From NCBI GenBank assembly GCA_000145985.1, contig CP002098.1:1282501-1346500 (forward strand): a stretch of DNA of 64,000 nt. Direction: 5' to 3'. Origin of the DNA: Ignisphaera aggregans DSM 17230 (GTDB taxonomy: Archaea > Thermoproteota > Thermoprotei_A > Sulfolobales > Ignisphaeraceae). Shown here in pieces: positions 8,814 to 17,188 of the stretch (its first letter is position 1; each line of letters starts with the position of its first letter). Both the position numbers and the translations under genes were made by a program. The notes beneath the pieces were generated by a model that saw only the letters and a program-made list of their open reading frames with translations, was not told the origin of the DNA and ran no database searches.

Positions 8814-10571
8814 TCAATTATTTATAATAGGATAACCTAGAGAGAATATATCTTCACCTTTTAATGCCATATCTAATACCCTAGTCAATTCATTTATAGG
8901 AACTCTAATCTGTTTTCTTGTATCCCTATCTCTAATAGTTGCATCAGCCCTCTCAATGCTTTCATAATCTACTGTAACCACATATGGTATACCAAGTTCA
9001 TCTGCATATGCATATTTCTTACCTATAGATCCACCCTCAATATATATAGAATAGTAATACTGTTTTAATGTCTTATATATATTAACTGCTACATTAGTTA
9101 AAGGCTCTCTATCAACCAATGGAGTTATAGCTATCTTTATTGGTGCAATTCTCTTGGGGAATTTAAGTATGATTCTTCCCTCATCCTCTGTATATGCATA
9201 TTCTAAGGCAATGTATAAAAGACGTTCAGCACCAAAAGAGGGCTCTGCCACATGTGGTATAAATCTCTCTGTCCATATCTGTTCTTCTACTTCCTCAATT
9301 TTTAAAATATTCTTAGGAATTTCAATACCATCATTAAGCATAATTCTATCTCCAGGAGTCTTCTCAACAATTTCAGCTAATCTATCTTCACCTAAACTAT
9401 ATAAAGCTTTAAAGACTTCTCCAGCTCTTGATCCAAAGATTTTGATTATCAACGTCTTATCTATTTTGACTCTCCTCTTCCTTTCTATTCTTGGCGAAGG
9501 TAACTGTCTAATAGCATAGAGATCAGCATTACTAAACCTTATATGTCTATCTATATCATATGTATGTCTATATGCATGTCCCGATACCTCAAGTTTACCC
9601 CATTTATCAACTATGACCATCTGATCAAAAGTTTGCTGAGAATAATGAGCTCTTTCTGTCGGTAGTTTTTCCTCAAAATAGGTCTTATCCTCTGGAACAC
9701 CTATAGCAGAAATAAAGTTATGGGCAATACACATCCAGTAAGCTAGCCATGGACTCTTTATAAACCCCTCCTTATATGCCTCTACAACAGAAATCTCAAT
9801 TGGTTTATCATCTCCTCGCTCTCTTTGCTGAGCAGTTAAAATCCTTATCTTTCTATCAGAACAACGCTCATATAGAATATCACATCTCGGATCTTTATCA
9901 TCGTAGAAGAACTCTATTTCCATTATAGTAAATTCCCTAAGTCTTATCGGTCCCTGTCTAGGGGAAATTTCATTTCGTGCTACACGACCTATCTGTGCAA
10001 TACCCAATGGCAATCTTCTTCTCATTAATTCATAAACACGTTTAAAGTTTATGAACATACCCTGTGCAGCTTCAGGTCTTAGATAAGCAAGATTTTCTGG
10101 TGTATATGGACCTATATATGTTTGGAATAGAAGTAGGAATTTCCTTGTCTTTGATAAAGAACCTTTACATACTGGGCATCGAATATTGTTTTTCTCTATA
10201 ATTTCATCTAGCTGCTCACCTGTAAGTCCCTCAGCACTAATCTTCAATATCTCTTCAACTAGATGATCAGCTCTATAAACACGGTGACAACTGAGACACT
10301 CAACAGCATAGTCTGTGAAATTTTCTTCATGGCCACTAGCTCTAAAGACTATTGCAGGTGTTATTATAGGTGTTTCTATTTCTACAACAAAATCTTGGTG
10401 TTGCTTAACGAAATACTCTCTCCAAAGATCAACTATATTATTCTTTAACAACACTCCTAATGGTCCAAGATCGTAGAATCCAGATTGACCACCATATATT
10501 TCATAGGATTGCCATATAAATCCTCTCCTAATAGCATAGTCTATGACTTTTTCATATTTTGATACACTCAC
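8814..10571 (-). CDS. glyS: Glycyl-tRNA synthetase, archaeal/eukaryal class II type
   Basis: A 585-residue homodimeric-type GlyRS. The N-terminus SKYEKVIDYAIRRGF...YGGQSGFYDLGPLG is diagnostic. Class II motif 2 is seen around RNEISPRQGPIRLREF and motif 3 near EPSFGAERLLY. A zinc-binding insertion is present with ECLSCHRVY and RCPVCKGSL. The C-terminal anticodon-binding domain is present. The start is GTG 10571 with GGGG seven bases upstream. It heads the minus-strand run ending at 6076. Confidence 0.97.
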   Translation of the reverse strand: MSVSKYEKVIDYAIRRGFIWQSYEIYGGQSGFYDLGPLGVLLKNNIVDLWREYFVKQHQDFVVEIETPIITPAIVFRASGHEENFTDYAVECLSCHRVYRADHLVEEILKISAEGLTGEQLDEIIEKNNIRCPVCKGSLSKTRKFLLLFQTYIGPYTPENLAYLRPEAAQGMFINFKRVYELMRRRLPLGIAQIGRVARNEISPRQGPIRLREFTIMEIEFFYDDKDPRCDILYERCSDRKIRILTAQQRERGDDKPIEISVVEAYKEGFIKSPWLAYWMCIAHNFISAIGVPEDKTYFEEKLPTERAHYSQQTFDQMVIVDKWGKLEVSGHAYRHTYDIDRHIRFSNADLYAIRQLPSPRIERKRRVKIDKTLIIKIFGSRAGEVFKALYSLGEDRLAEIVEKTPGDRIMLNDGIEIPKNILKIEEVEEQIWTERFIPHVAEPSFGAERLLYIALEYAYTEDEGRIILKFPKRIAPIKIAITPLVDREPLTNVAVNIYKTLKQYYYSIYIEGGSIGKKYAYADELGIPYVVTVDYESIERADATIRDRDTRKQIRVPINELTRVLDMALKGEDIFSLGYPIINN

Positions 10572-10689
10572 TATTATACCCCACTACAAACCTTAATTAT
10601 CAGTGTACTAGTCTTTACTGATAAGTATATTGAAATATTTTTATGCTTATCTTCTAAATATGGTTAGCTAAATCAGAAAGGTGAAAACT

Positions 10690-11625
10690 ATGGCAGAAGC
10701 AGGTTTGTATATAAGTCCTCTAGAAGATTATTCTGCATTTCTAGGATTTAATAGGGATAGAAAGAAAACACCATTTACAATCATTGGAATACCACTAGAT
10801 ATATCATCGAGCTATAGAAGTGGATGTAGTTTAGCTCCTCAAAGTATAAGAAATACATCTAGATCTATAGAGCTATGTTCATTTGTAAACAATATTAATC
10901 TAGAGGATATAGGGTTTGAAGATCTTGGAAATATAATTATGGCACCAGGAGATATTATTACATCACTAAAGCGTATAGAAATTGTTATAGAATCGCTACT
11001 TAATGAAGGAAGAAGAATATTCATATTAGGGGGAGAACATACATTAACATATGGTTCATTTAAGGCATTTGCAAAGATTTTCAAGAATCCATGTCTATTA
11101 GTATTTGATGCACACCTAGATCTAAGAGATGAGTATCTAGGTACAAAGTTCAATCATGCTACAGTTATAAGAAGAATCATAGATGATACAAATGTACTTA
11201 AAGTAATATTTATCGGGTCAAGAGCCATAAGTATGGAGGAAAGTAGTTATGCATTAGAGAAGAATGACAAAGTCTCTATCTACAGATTTTGGGGGAGTAG
11301 AATACCTATTGATATAATAGATAGAGTTAGGGAGGATATATCAAGATGTGATGCTATATATATATCAATAGATATGGATGTTATAGACCCTGCATATGCA
11401 CCAGGGGTTCAAACACCAGAACCCCTTGGAATAGACCCACAAAATCTTTTGCAAATTCTAAGTAGGTTAATAGATACAAGAACATGGGTTACCGATATAG
11501 TAGAAATAACACCTGTATATGATCATAGTGAGACCACATCCTTTCTCGCCTCACGAATTATAATTGAGATAGCATCAATATTAATAGAAAGTCTTAACAT
11601 AGAGAAAAGCTATTGTAAAATCTGA
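10690..11625 (+). CDS. speB: Agmatinase / ureohydrolase family enzyme
   Basis: A 311-residue ureohydrolase, most likely cleaving agmatine to putrescine and urea. The binuclear manganese ligands are all present: GGEHTLTYGS, FDAHLDLRDEY, and SIDMDVIDPAYAPG. The start is set by AGGTG (10679-10683) six bases before ATG 10690; a GTG three codons earlier overlaps that site and is unlikely. A TATA-like TTGAAATATTTTTATGC lies upstream. Together with the aminopropyltransferase at 21134 it points to polyamine synthesis. Guanidinobutyrase or arginase activity cannot be excluded. Confidence 0.9.
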   Translation: MAEAGLYISPLEDYSAFLGFNRDRKKTPFTIIGIPLDISSSYRSGCSLAPQSIRNTSRSIELCSFVNNINLEDIGFEDLGNIIMAPGDIITSLKRIEIVIESLLNEGRRIFILGGEHTLTYGSFKAFAKIFKNPCLLVFDAHLDLRDEYLGTKFNHATVIRRIIDDTNVLKVIFIGSRAISMEESSYALEKNDKVSIYRFWGSRIPIDIIDRVREDISRCDAIYISIDMDVIDPAYAPGVQTPEPLGIDPQNLLQILSRLIDTRTWVTDIVEITPVYDHSETTSFLASRIIIEIASILIESLNIEKSYCKI

Positions 11626-11629
11626 GCTA

Positions 11630-11705
11630 TGGTAGCCGGGCGGGGATTCGAACCCCGGTCACGGGGGCCAGAGCCCCGCATCCTTGGCCGCTAGACGACC
11701 CGGCT
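11630..11705 (-). tRNA. tRNA-Gln (anticodon CTG), CCA encoded
   Basis: The minus strand folds as a tRNA with acceptor AGCCGGG/CCCGGCT, anticodon stem CGGGG/CCCCG around loop CTCTGGC (CTG anticodon), T arm CGGGG TTCGAAT CCCCG and discriminator A. The 3' CCA is encoded (complement of 11630-11632). No intron. It lies between convergent speB and the TFB promoter. Confidence 0.96.
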
Positions 11706-11809
11706 ATTGCTAACTTAGTTTATAGTTAGCTAAAAAAGTTTTTGTAGGGGGCTCACATTCATGTATGTATTTATATGGTCAATTGTATTAATTTGTGGGT
11801 TATTTAGTA

Positions 11810-11826
11810 GAAAAATTTATAAGCTT
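11810..11826 (+). promoter_or_regulatory. BRE/TATA promoter of the TFB gene
   Basis: GAAAAATTTATAAGC is an A-rich BRE followed by a strong TATA box. It lies about 38 bases before ATG 11858, so transcription should start near 11845. This argues against an in-frame upstream start at 11795, which would put the promoter inside the gene. Confidence 0.75.
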
Positions 11827-11857
11827 TTCGGAGAATAGGTTTAAAAGGCGTTGTTTT

Positions 11858-12805
11858 ATGGTAATAAGACCTTCAGAGCCTTCTCCAGAGGATATACTGG
11901 CTAAGTGTCCAAGTGGTAATATTGTTTATGATGAGGTTAGGGGAGAATGGATATGTGCAGATAGTGGTGAAGTTATAGCAGAACATGTTATTGATAGAGG
12001 TCCTGAGTGGAGAGCTTTTACAGCTGAGGAGAGAGAGCGTAGAAGCAGAGCTGGTGCACCAATCAATATAGCGCTTCACGATAGCGGACTTTCAACAGTT
12101 ATTGATTGGTATGATAGAGATTCCGCAGGGAGAAGACTTGATTTAAAGAGAAGATTAGAACTTATTAGGATAAGGAAATGGCATAGCAGAACAAGGATTC
12201 AGAGTACTATTGATAGAAATATTGTACAAGCAATGAATGAGCTTGAAAGAATAGCTGATCAATTAAATCTTCCTAGGGTTATAGTTGAGGAGGCTACAAT
12301 GATATATAGAAGAGCTGTTGAAAGAGAGCTCGTTAGAGGGAGAGCTATTGAGAGCATGGTTGCAGCAGCACTATATGCTGCTTGTAGAATACATGGAATT
12401 CCAAGAACATTAGACGAGATATCTAAGTATACCAAGAGTGGTAGGAAAGAGGTTGCAAGATGTTATAGACTTCTTGTAAGAGAATTATCATTAAGAATAC
12501 CTATAGTTGATGCAGCTGAATATGCACAGAGAATAGCATCGATGTTAGGACTAAGTGGTGCTACAGTAAAAACAGCTATAGATATAATACGTAGGGCTAG
12601 GGATATGGGTGTTACAGCAGGTAGAGATCCTGCAGGAATTGCAGCAGCGGCTGTCTATATAGCAGCTCTGCTTAATGATGAGAGGAGAACACAGAAGGAA
12701 GTTGCTTCAGCAGCTGGTGTTACAGAGGTTACAGTTAGAAACAGATATAAAGAGCTGATAAAAGTACTAAGTACTGAAGAATTAAAAGAATCTATAGAGA
12801 AGTAG
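11858..12805 (+). CDS. tfb: Transcription initiation factor TFB (TFIIB homologue)
   Basis: A 315-residue TFB that binds the TBP-TATA complex and recruits RNA polymerase. The B-reader region ([11 protein letters not shown]...RSRAGAPIN...LSTVIDW) is followed by two cyclin-like repeats, with [20 protein letters not shown] in the first and [16 protein letters not shown] in the second. The N-terminal ribbon has only two of four expected zinc ligands (C17 and C33): the partner positions read CPSG and CADSG. A similar loss is known to me from Sulfolobus TFB1. The start at 11858 is fixed by the upstream TATA box. Confidence 0.96.
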   Translation: MVIRPSEPSPEDILAKCPSGNIVYDEVRGEWICADSGEVIAEHVIDRGPEWRAFTAEERERRSRAGAPINIALHDSGLSTVIDWYDRDSAGRRLDLKRRLELIRIRKWHSRTRIQSTIDRNIVQAMNELERIADQLNLPRVIVEEATMIYRRAVERELVRGRAIESMVAAALYAACRIHGIPRTLDEISKYTKSGRKEVARCYRLLVRELSLRIPIVDAAEYAQRIASMLGLSGATVKTAIDIIRRARDMGVTAGRDPAGIAAAAVYIAALLNDERRTQKEVASAAGVTEVTVRNRYKELIKVLSTEELKESIEK

Positions 12806-12817
12806 CTCACTATATAT

Positions 12818-12964
12818 CTATATCGCCTTTAATATTTTTACCTCACTACTTCTTGTTTTTGCTATAACTCTATATCCACAGTATGGGCAGCGAATAGTCA
12901 TCATAACGGAGAGCTGAGATTCATCGAATTCTTTTCCACACTTTAAACATATGTATCTACTCAT
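12818..12964 (-). CDS. rpoP: RNA polymerase subunit P (Rpb12)
   Basis: A 48-residue protein, short enough to be missed by length cut-offs. It begins MSRYICLKCGKEF and continues IRCPYCGYRVIAKTRS, the Rpb12/RpoP zinc ribbon with CxxC...CxxC and the basic tail. GGTG lies 8 bases before ATG 12964. It is convergent with TFB, 12 bases from its stop. Its product is part of the RNA polymerase core on the Rpb3/Rpb10 (RpoD/RpoN) assembly platform. No other RNA polymerase core subunit gene is in the window. Confidence 0.93.
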   Translation of the reverse strand: MSRYICLKCGKEFDESQLSVMMTIRCPYCGYRVIAKTRSSEVKILKAI

Positions 12965-13050
12965 TATTACAACACCTTATTTACAGAGCCTATACTGTGA
13001 AGCAGATTTTTAAGCTCTAGTTACAAAAGTGTAGATGGGCATGCAATAAT

Positions 13051-13365
13051 ATGAAATTAGATAACCTATGTGCAGGTCTACCACCAGAACTATGTAGCCA
13101 GCTAGAAATGGAGTCACAAGTAATCAAGATAAAGCTTGAACATAGAAAACTAGGAAAAATAGTAACAGTAATCGAAGGTATTGATGATAAAACATTTGAT
13201 TTAAAGAAACTTGCCTCATATCTAAAGACAAAACTTGCTGCAGGAGGAACAATAAAGAATGGTAGGATAGAGATTCAGGGAGATCATAGATCAAAGATAA
13301 AGAAATTACTTATAGAAGAATTTGGTTTTAAACCTGAAAATATAGTGTTTATAGAGGAAGCATAG
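13051..13365 (+). CDS. Translation initiation factor aIF1 (SUI1)
   Basis: A 104-residue SUI1-family protein that helps select the start codon on the small ribosomal subunit. The core has the SUI1 pattern: [40 protein letters not shown] and a hydrophobic final strand. Length is normal. A TATA-like ATTTTTAAGCTC lies at about 13000-13011. No clear Shine-Dalgarno site precedes the ATG, which fits a short or absent leader. Confidence 0.95.
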   Translation: MKLDNLCAGLPPELCSQLEMESQVIKIKLEHRKLGKIVTVIEGIDDKTFDLKKLASYLKTKLAAGGTIKNGRIEIQGDHRSKIKKLLIEEFGFKPENIVFIEEA

Positions 13366-13381
13366 AGAATAGTGTAGGTTA

Positions 13382-14614
13382 ATGGCAATAATAAACAACG
13401 TATTACATGAGATCATTAATAGGAGTAGAGAAGCTGAAAAGATAATAAGAAGCTATATTCATAGAACACCTATTGATAGAAGTGAGACATTTTCAAGAAT
13501 ATCGAATTGTGATGTATACCTAAAATACGAGAATCTACAAAAAACAGGATCATTTAAGGTTCGTGGAGCATTATATAAGGTATACAAAGCTTATATAAAT
13601 GGTGCAAAAGGTGTTGTTGCAGCCTCTGCTGGAAATCATGCACAAGGAGTAGCATATGCGGCTAGGGTATTTGGATTACCTAGTATAGTAGTTATGCCTA
13701 GGACAGCTCCTATATCTAAGATAGATGCTACTAAAAACTATGGTGCTAAGATAATTCTATATGGCGATATTATTGATGAGGCTGAAGAGAAAGCTAAAGA
13801 GGTAGCAGAGGATCAAGACTTTGTATTTATCCATCCATACAATGATATTGATGTAATAGCTGGTCAAGCTACAATAGCATGGGAGATCCTAGAACAGCTT
13901 AGCAATTTTGATATAGTTGTTGTGCCAATAGGTGGAGGAGGACTTGCATCAGGAATCATTAGCATTATAAAAAGTGTAAAGCCTAGCATAAAAATAGTTG
14001 GTGTTGAGCCTAAAAATGCGCCTAAATTTTATGAGTCATTAAAATGTGGTAAAATTGTAAGTATAGATGTAAAACCTTCTATAGCTGATGGTCTTATCGC
14101 TAAAAAACCAGGGACCTTAACCTTTGAGATAATATCTAAGCTTATAGATGATATAGTTCTTGTAGATGAAGATGAGATAGCTTATACAATGTTTCTATTA
14201 CTAGAGAGAGCAAAGATGTTGGTTGAGGGTGCTGGAGCAGTATCGCTTGCAGCAATATTAAGCAGAAAGATAAGCAATATTGACGGCAAAAAGGTTTTGG
14301 CATTGATAACAGGAGGAAATGTTGATCTAACCTCTATATACAGAATTATATTAAAGGGGCTTCTTGTCTATGGAAGAATAGTGAAGATACGTGGCTATGT
14401 CCCAGATGTTCCAGGTACATTGCATAAGATACTAACTGTTTTGACAAAATATGGATGTAATATATTGGAGATAAGACATGAAAGATATCATGAAAAGGCA
14501 TTACCATGGCATACAGATTTAGAGATACTGATGGAAGTACCATCCAAGGACTATGTAGATCAAATCATCAGCGAGTTAAAATCTATTGGTATAGAAATGA
14601 ATATAGAGAAATAG
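13382..14614 (+). CDS. ilvA: Threonine ammonia-lyase (PLP-dependent, with ACT domain)
   Basis: A 410-residue enzyme deaminating threonine (and probably serine) to 2-oxobutyrate. The PLP lysine is K59 in KTGSFKVRGA; the substrate loop SAGNHAQG and the phosphate-binding loop IGGGGLASG follow. The last 80 residues form an ACT-type regulatory domain (VRGYV... first strand RGYVPDVPGTLHKIL), as in TdcB/IlvA of the one-ACT type, so allosteric control by an amino acid is likely. It follows aIF1 by 16 bases with AGGTTA before the ATG. Confidence 0.92.
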   Translation: MAIINNVLHEIINRSREAEKIIRSYIHRTPIDRSETFSRISNCDVYLKYENLQKTGSFKVRGALYKVYKAYINGAKGVVAASAGNHAQGVAYAARVFGLPSIVVMPRTAPISKIDATKNYGAKIILYGDIIDEAEEKAKEVAEDQDFVFIHPYNDIDVIAGQATIAWEILEQLSNFDIVVVPIGGGGLASGIISIIKSVKPSIKIVGVEPKNAPKFYESLKCGKIVSIDVKPSIADGLIAKKPGTLTFEIISKLIDDIVLVDEDEIAYTMFLLLERAKMLVEGAGAVSLAAILSRKISNIDGKKVLALITGGNVDLTSIYRIILKGLLVYGRIVKIRGYVPDVPGTLHKILTVLTKYGCNILEIRHERYHEKALPWHTDLEILMEVPSKDYVDQIISELKSIGIEMNIEK

Positions 14615-14616
14615 TT

Positions 14617-14678
14617 TTTTATTCAGGGCGAGAGCTCCTCATCACATTTCAGATGGTTTGCATAGTCATCATTATTTC
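14617..14678 (-). ncRNA. C/D-box guide sRNA with canonical C, D', C' and D boxes
   Basis: On the minus strand: box C ATGATGA (14672-14666), 13-nt guide, box D' CTGA (14652-14649), 3-nt spacer, box C' GTGATGA (14645-14639), 12-nt guide GGAGCTCTCGCC, box D CTGA (14626-14623). All four boxes match consensus and spacing is textbook. It starts 6 bases after the stop of the RimK-like gene, so it may be cut from that transcript. Nine bases next to box D pair with 963-971 of the 23S rRNA here (helix 89), predicting methylation at A967 (about E. coli 2469). The D' guide has 7 bp with 987-993. Confidence 0.8.
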
Positions 14679-15595
14679 TAACGTCTTATCATAGACACTA
14701 CATATTTAGCTAGCTTTAGTGCAGGATTTATATTTGTAACCCTTTGTATTCCTCTCCACTGTGGAGATGCATTAACCTCAAAAACTATGTAGCCATCCTT
14801 AGTTTCTGCTACATCTATACCCGCATAATGTAATCTTAAGGTTCTAAGAGTTTTAAATGCTATATCCTCTAATTCACTATCTATTCTGGCAATGGGTTCT
14901 GCATGAGCACCTTGAGCAATATTTGTTTTCCATTCATTAGGATTGTTCTGCACTCTATAATATGCAGCTACAATTTCGTCACCTATAGCTAGAAGTCTTA
15001 TATCTCTTCCCGGTTTCTCAACAAATTCCTGAACATATATAGGTTGTCTTAACTGCGTTAATGTTTTAGCTATAGTATATACAATTTCTGGAGTCTCAGC
15101 TTTAATTATGCCAAACCCCATACTACCTATCATAGGTTTAACAACAACATTTTTCCATTCATTTGCAATTTTAGTTGCAGTAAAATAATCCTCTAAAACC
15201 ACAGTTTTTGGAACTCGTATACCCGCTCTTTCCAAAAGCAATAAGCTTAGATACTTATCCCTTGCAGTTACTATAGAGTCTACGGGATTAACTACAGGTT
15301 TATTCATCATCTCTATGTGTTTAAATACATTTATTCTTCTCAGAAACATCTCAAGTGTGACAGCAACACCTAGATCTCTTAGGATTACAGCGTCAAAATC
15401 TATGGGTTTCAAGGAATTTGTATATACAACAGAGGAATTACCTCTATCTATCAAGGACATGATATCACAAGGCCTTAGATATATCGATGAAACTCCTAGA
15501 GAATCTAATGCTAATAATATCTGTCTTGCACTCCATGGAGGAACAAATCTATCTGCAACTACTGCGACTTTCGCCATGGAGATCGCCTTAATCAT
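14678..15595 (-). CDS. RimK-like ATP-grasp ligase
   Basis: A 305-residue ATP-grasp enzyme of the RimK/MptN/LysX group, which adds an amino acid, often glutamate, to a carboxylate. The ATP-binding elements are seen in order: VVVKPMIGSMGFGI (phosphate loop, about residues 145-160), VQEFVEKPGRDIRLLAIG, and the metal site VFEVNASPQWRGIQ. No LysW-type carrier protein is encoded nearby, so a ribosomal S6- or cofactor-type substrate is more likely than lysine synthesis. A DUF1614 protein is directly upstream on the same strand. Confidence 0.8.
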   Translation of the reverse strand: MIKAISMAKVAVVADRFVPPWSARQILLALDSLGVSSIYLRPCDIMSLIDRGNSSVVYTNSLKPIDFDAVILRDLGVAVTLEMFLRRINVFKHIEMMNKPVVNPVDSIVTARDKYLSLLLLERAGIRVPKTVVLEDYFTATKIANEWKNVVVKPMIGSMGFGIIKAETPEIVYTIAKTLTQLRQPIYVQEFVEKPGRDIRLLAIGDEIVAAYYRVQNNPNEWKTNIAQGAHAEPIARIDSELEDIAFKTLRTLRLHYAGIDVAETKDGYIVFEVNASPQWRGIQRVTNINPALKLAKYVVSMIRR

Positions 15596-15608
15596 TAATT
15601 TATGTAGA

Positions 15609-16223
15609 TTATGTTATCCAAGTTAAAAATCTATAGATTAATATCGATAAATATGAAACAAGGCTTGAGATAACTATTGCATCAGTTTCTTTAGCACCGC
15701 CAATCTCTATAGCTATACGATGTCTATTCTTTTTACTGATTGACAAGAAAATAAATGGGATTATATCAGAACCTAGTGCTATACCAATAATACTTGAAAA
15801 AGGAAGTGTATAGGGAAGCCATTCACATCCCCAGAAAATAGTATAGGATATTATGATATGGGTTAAACAATATCTAACTACATTTACTAAAATATATTTT
15901 GTTGAGATAAAGGTGTGAAAAGATGCTATAGCTATTGATAAGAGGAGTAATACACTAAATCCGAGAAGATCTACATATGTTCCAGAAATATTCACTAGGC
16001 TGGTAAAAAGAGGTACAAGGAATCCACATATGTTGAAGGAAATTGGAAAGCTCTTTGTACATTTAATTGAGCTACAGCTCCTGGAGAAAAAAATAATAAG
16101 AATAATGGACATCAATATTAATATAATGAATAGCTTATCAAATCCATGGAGAATAATATATGTGCTTAAGAATGATATTAAATAAATAGTTAAAATATAT
16201 CTACGCATGATGATTTTATTCAT
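15609..16223 (-). CDS. DUF1614-like integral membrane protein
   Basis: A 204-residue protein with about six hydrophobic segments. The conserved-looking parts are GIALGSDIIPF in a polar-in-membrane loop and IEIGGAKETDAIVIS near the C-terminus, which resemble DUF1614 proteins. Its stop lies 13 bases before the start of the RimK-like gene, so the two form a pair. Function of the family is not known to me. The start at 16223 is the first good ATG; another ATG lies five codons later. Confidence 0.65.
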   Translation of the reverse strand: MNKIIMRRYILTIYLISFLSTYIILHGFDKLFIILILMSIILIIFFSRSCSSIKCTKSFPISFNICGFLVPLFTSLVNISGTYVDLLGFSVLLLLSIAIASFHTFISTKYILVNVVRYCLTHIIISYTIFWGCEWLPYTLPFSSIIGIALGSDIIPFIFLSISKKNRHRIAIEIGGAKETDAIVISSLVSYLSILIYRFLTWIT

Positions 16224-16346
16224 AGTGATCGTAAAAGTTATATCATGAGATATATTCTATAAGCACTAACATACTTAATTCAACTTATAATCTTGGTGAT
16301 TTATATTAAGAGTTAAGAAGAACTAAATATGCTGGGTTGATATTAA

Positions 16347-17162
16347 ATGTTATATACATTAATAAAAGCCTTAGTATTTTCATGTAGTAGCTATCCTAAG
16401 ATATGTGCTCCACACCGCTTTACACTCTCGAGAGATTATGATCTTTGTATCTTATCGGGTTTACTAGCAGTATCCTCTATAAATAGCTATGTCGATACTG
16501 TAATGGAGGAATATAAATATGGCAAAAGATCTATAAGTGATTTAGAGATTGGTAAAGTAATGAATATGGTATTTATTGAAGGATTGAGAGACCTCAGTAC
16601 GCAATTCAATGTGATTATAGGTATCACCTCTGTCATAGTAACATATATAGCTCACCATGTTCAAAAAATGGGTACAAACTTTCATGATTCCTTGAGAAAT
16701 ATATATAGAAGTATGATGTTTAATAAAACTGAAGACTCTATTGAGATGATTAGAGGTTTACGGAGGTTTGGTGGAGAGATTGCTCATATACTAGATCAAA
16801 TAGGTTTATCAGAGAGAAGAATAGCTATTGAAGATTTAAAAATATTTGATATCATAAAGCTTCTAGGAGAGCAACATCCTGGATTTAAATCACTGAGTCA
16901 GGTCCAAAGAATGATTAATATATTAGGTCTTGCAGAAAAGATCTTTAAAGAGTTAAGAGATTTAAATATGACTCTCTCTATAGTTTCGTTGCAATTAGCT
17001 AAAGAGGAACTTGGTATAGATATAGATCTAACAAAAAGAGATCCTAGATATTTCGCTGAACTACTAAGAATTGATAGGGAATATAGAAAGAAGGGTATAG
17101 ATCTCGAATATATAATGCCCTATATAGTAACATCTTCTCTATATCTAGTTCTAACCCAGTGA
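16347..17162 (+). CDS. Divergent CitG/MdcB-like (triphosphoribosyl-dephospho-CoA synthase family) protein
   Basis: A 271-residue, mostly helical protein. The N-terminus YPKICAPHRFTLSRDYDLCI aligns by eye with the 'KPGNVHRxRDFxDxxYEDFL' start of CitG-family proteins, and STQFNVIIGITSVIVTYIAHH matches the later 'TNxxLGIxLLLAPLA' segment. Key residues are altered (the GN and TN pairs), so the classical reaction is doubtful. It is transcribed divergently from the RimK-like/DUF1614 pair across a 123-base gap. The assignment rests on motif resemblance only. Confidence 0.55.
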   Translation: MLYTLIKALVFSCSSYPKICAPHRFTLSRDYDLCILSGLLAVSSINSYVDTVMEEYKYGKRSISDLEIGKVMNMVFIEGLRDLSTQFNVIIGITSVIVTYIAHHVQKMGTNFHDSLRNIYRSMMFNKTEDSIEMIRGLRRFGGEIAHILDQIGLSERRIAIEDLKIFDIIKLLGEQHPGFKSLSQVQRMINILGLAEKIFKELRDLNMTLSIVSLQLAKEELGIDIDLTKRDPRYFAELLRIDREYRKKGIDLEYIMPYIVTSSLYLVLTQ

Positions 17163-17188
17163 TAAATCAAATTATATAGGGATTAAAC

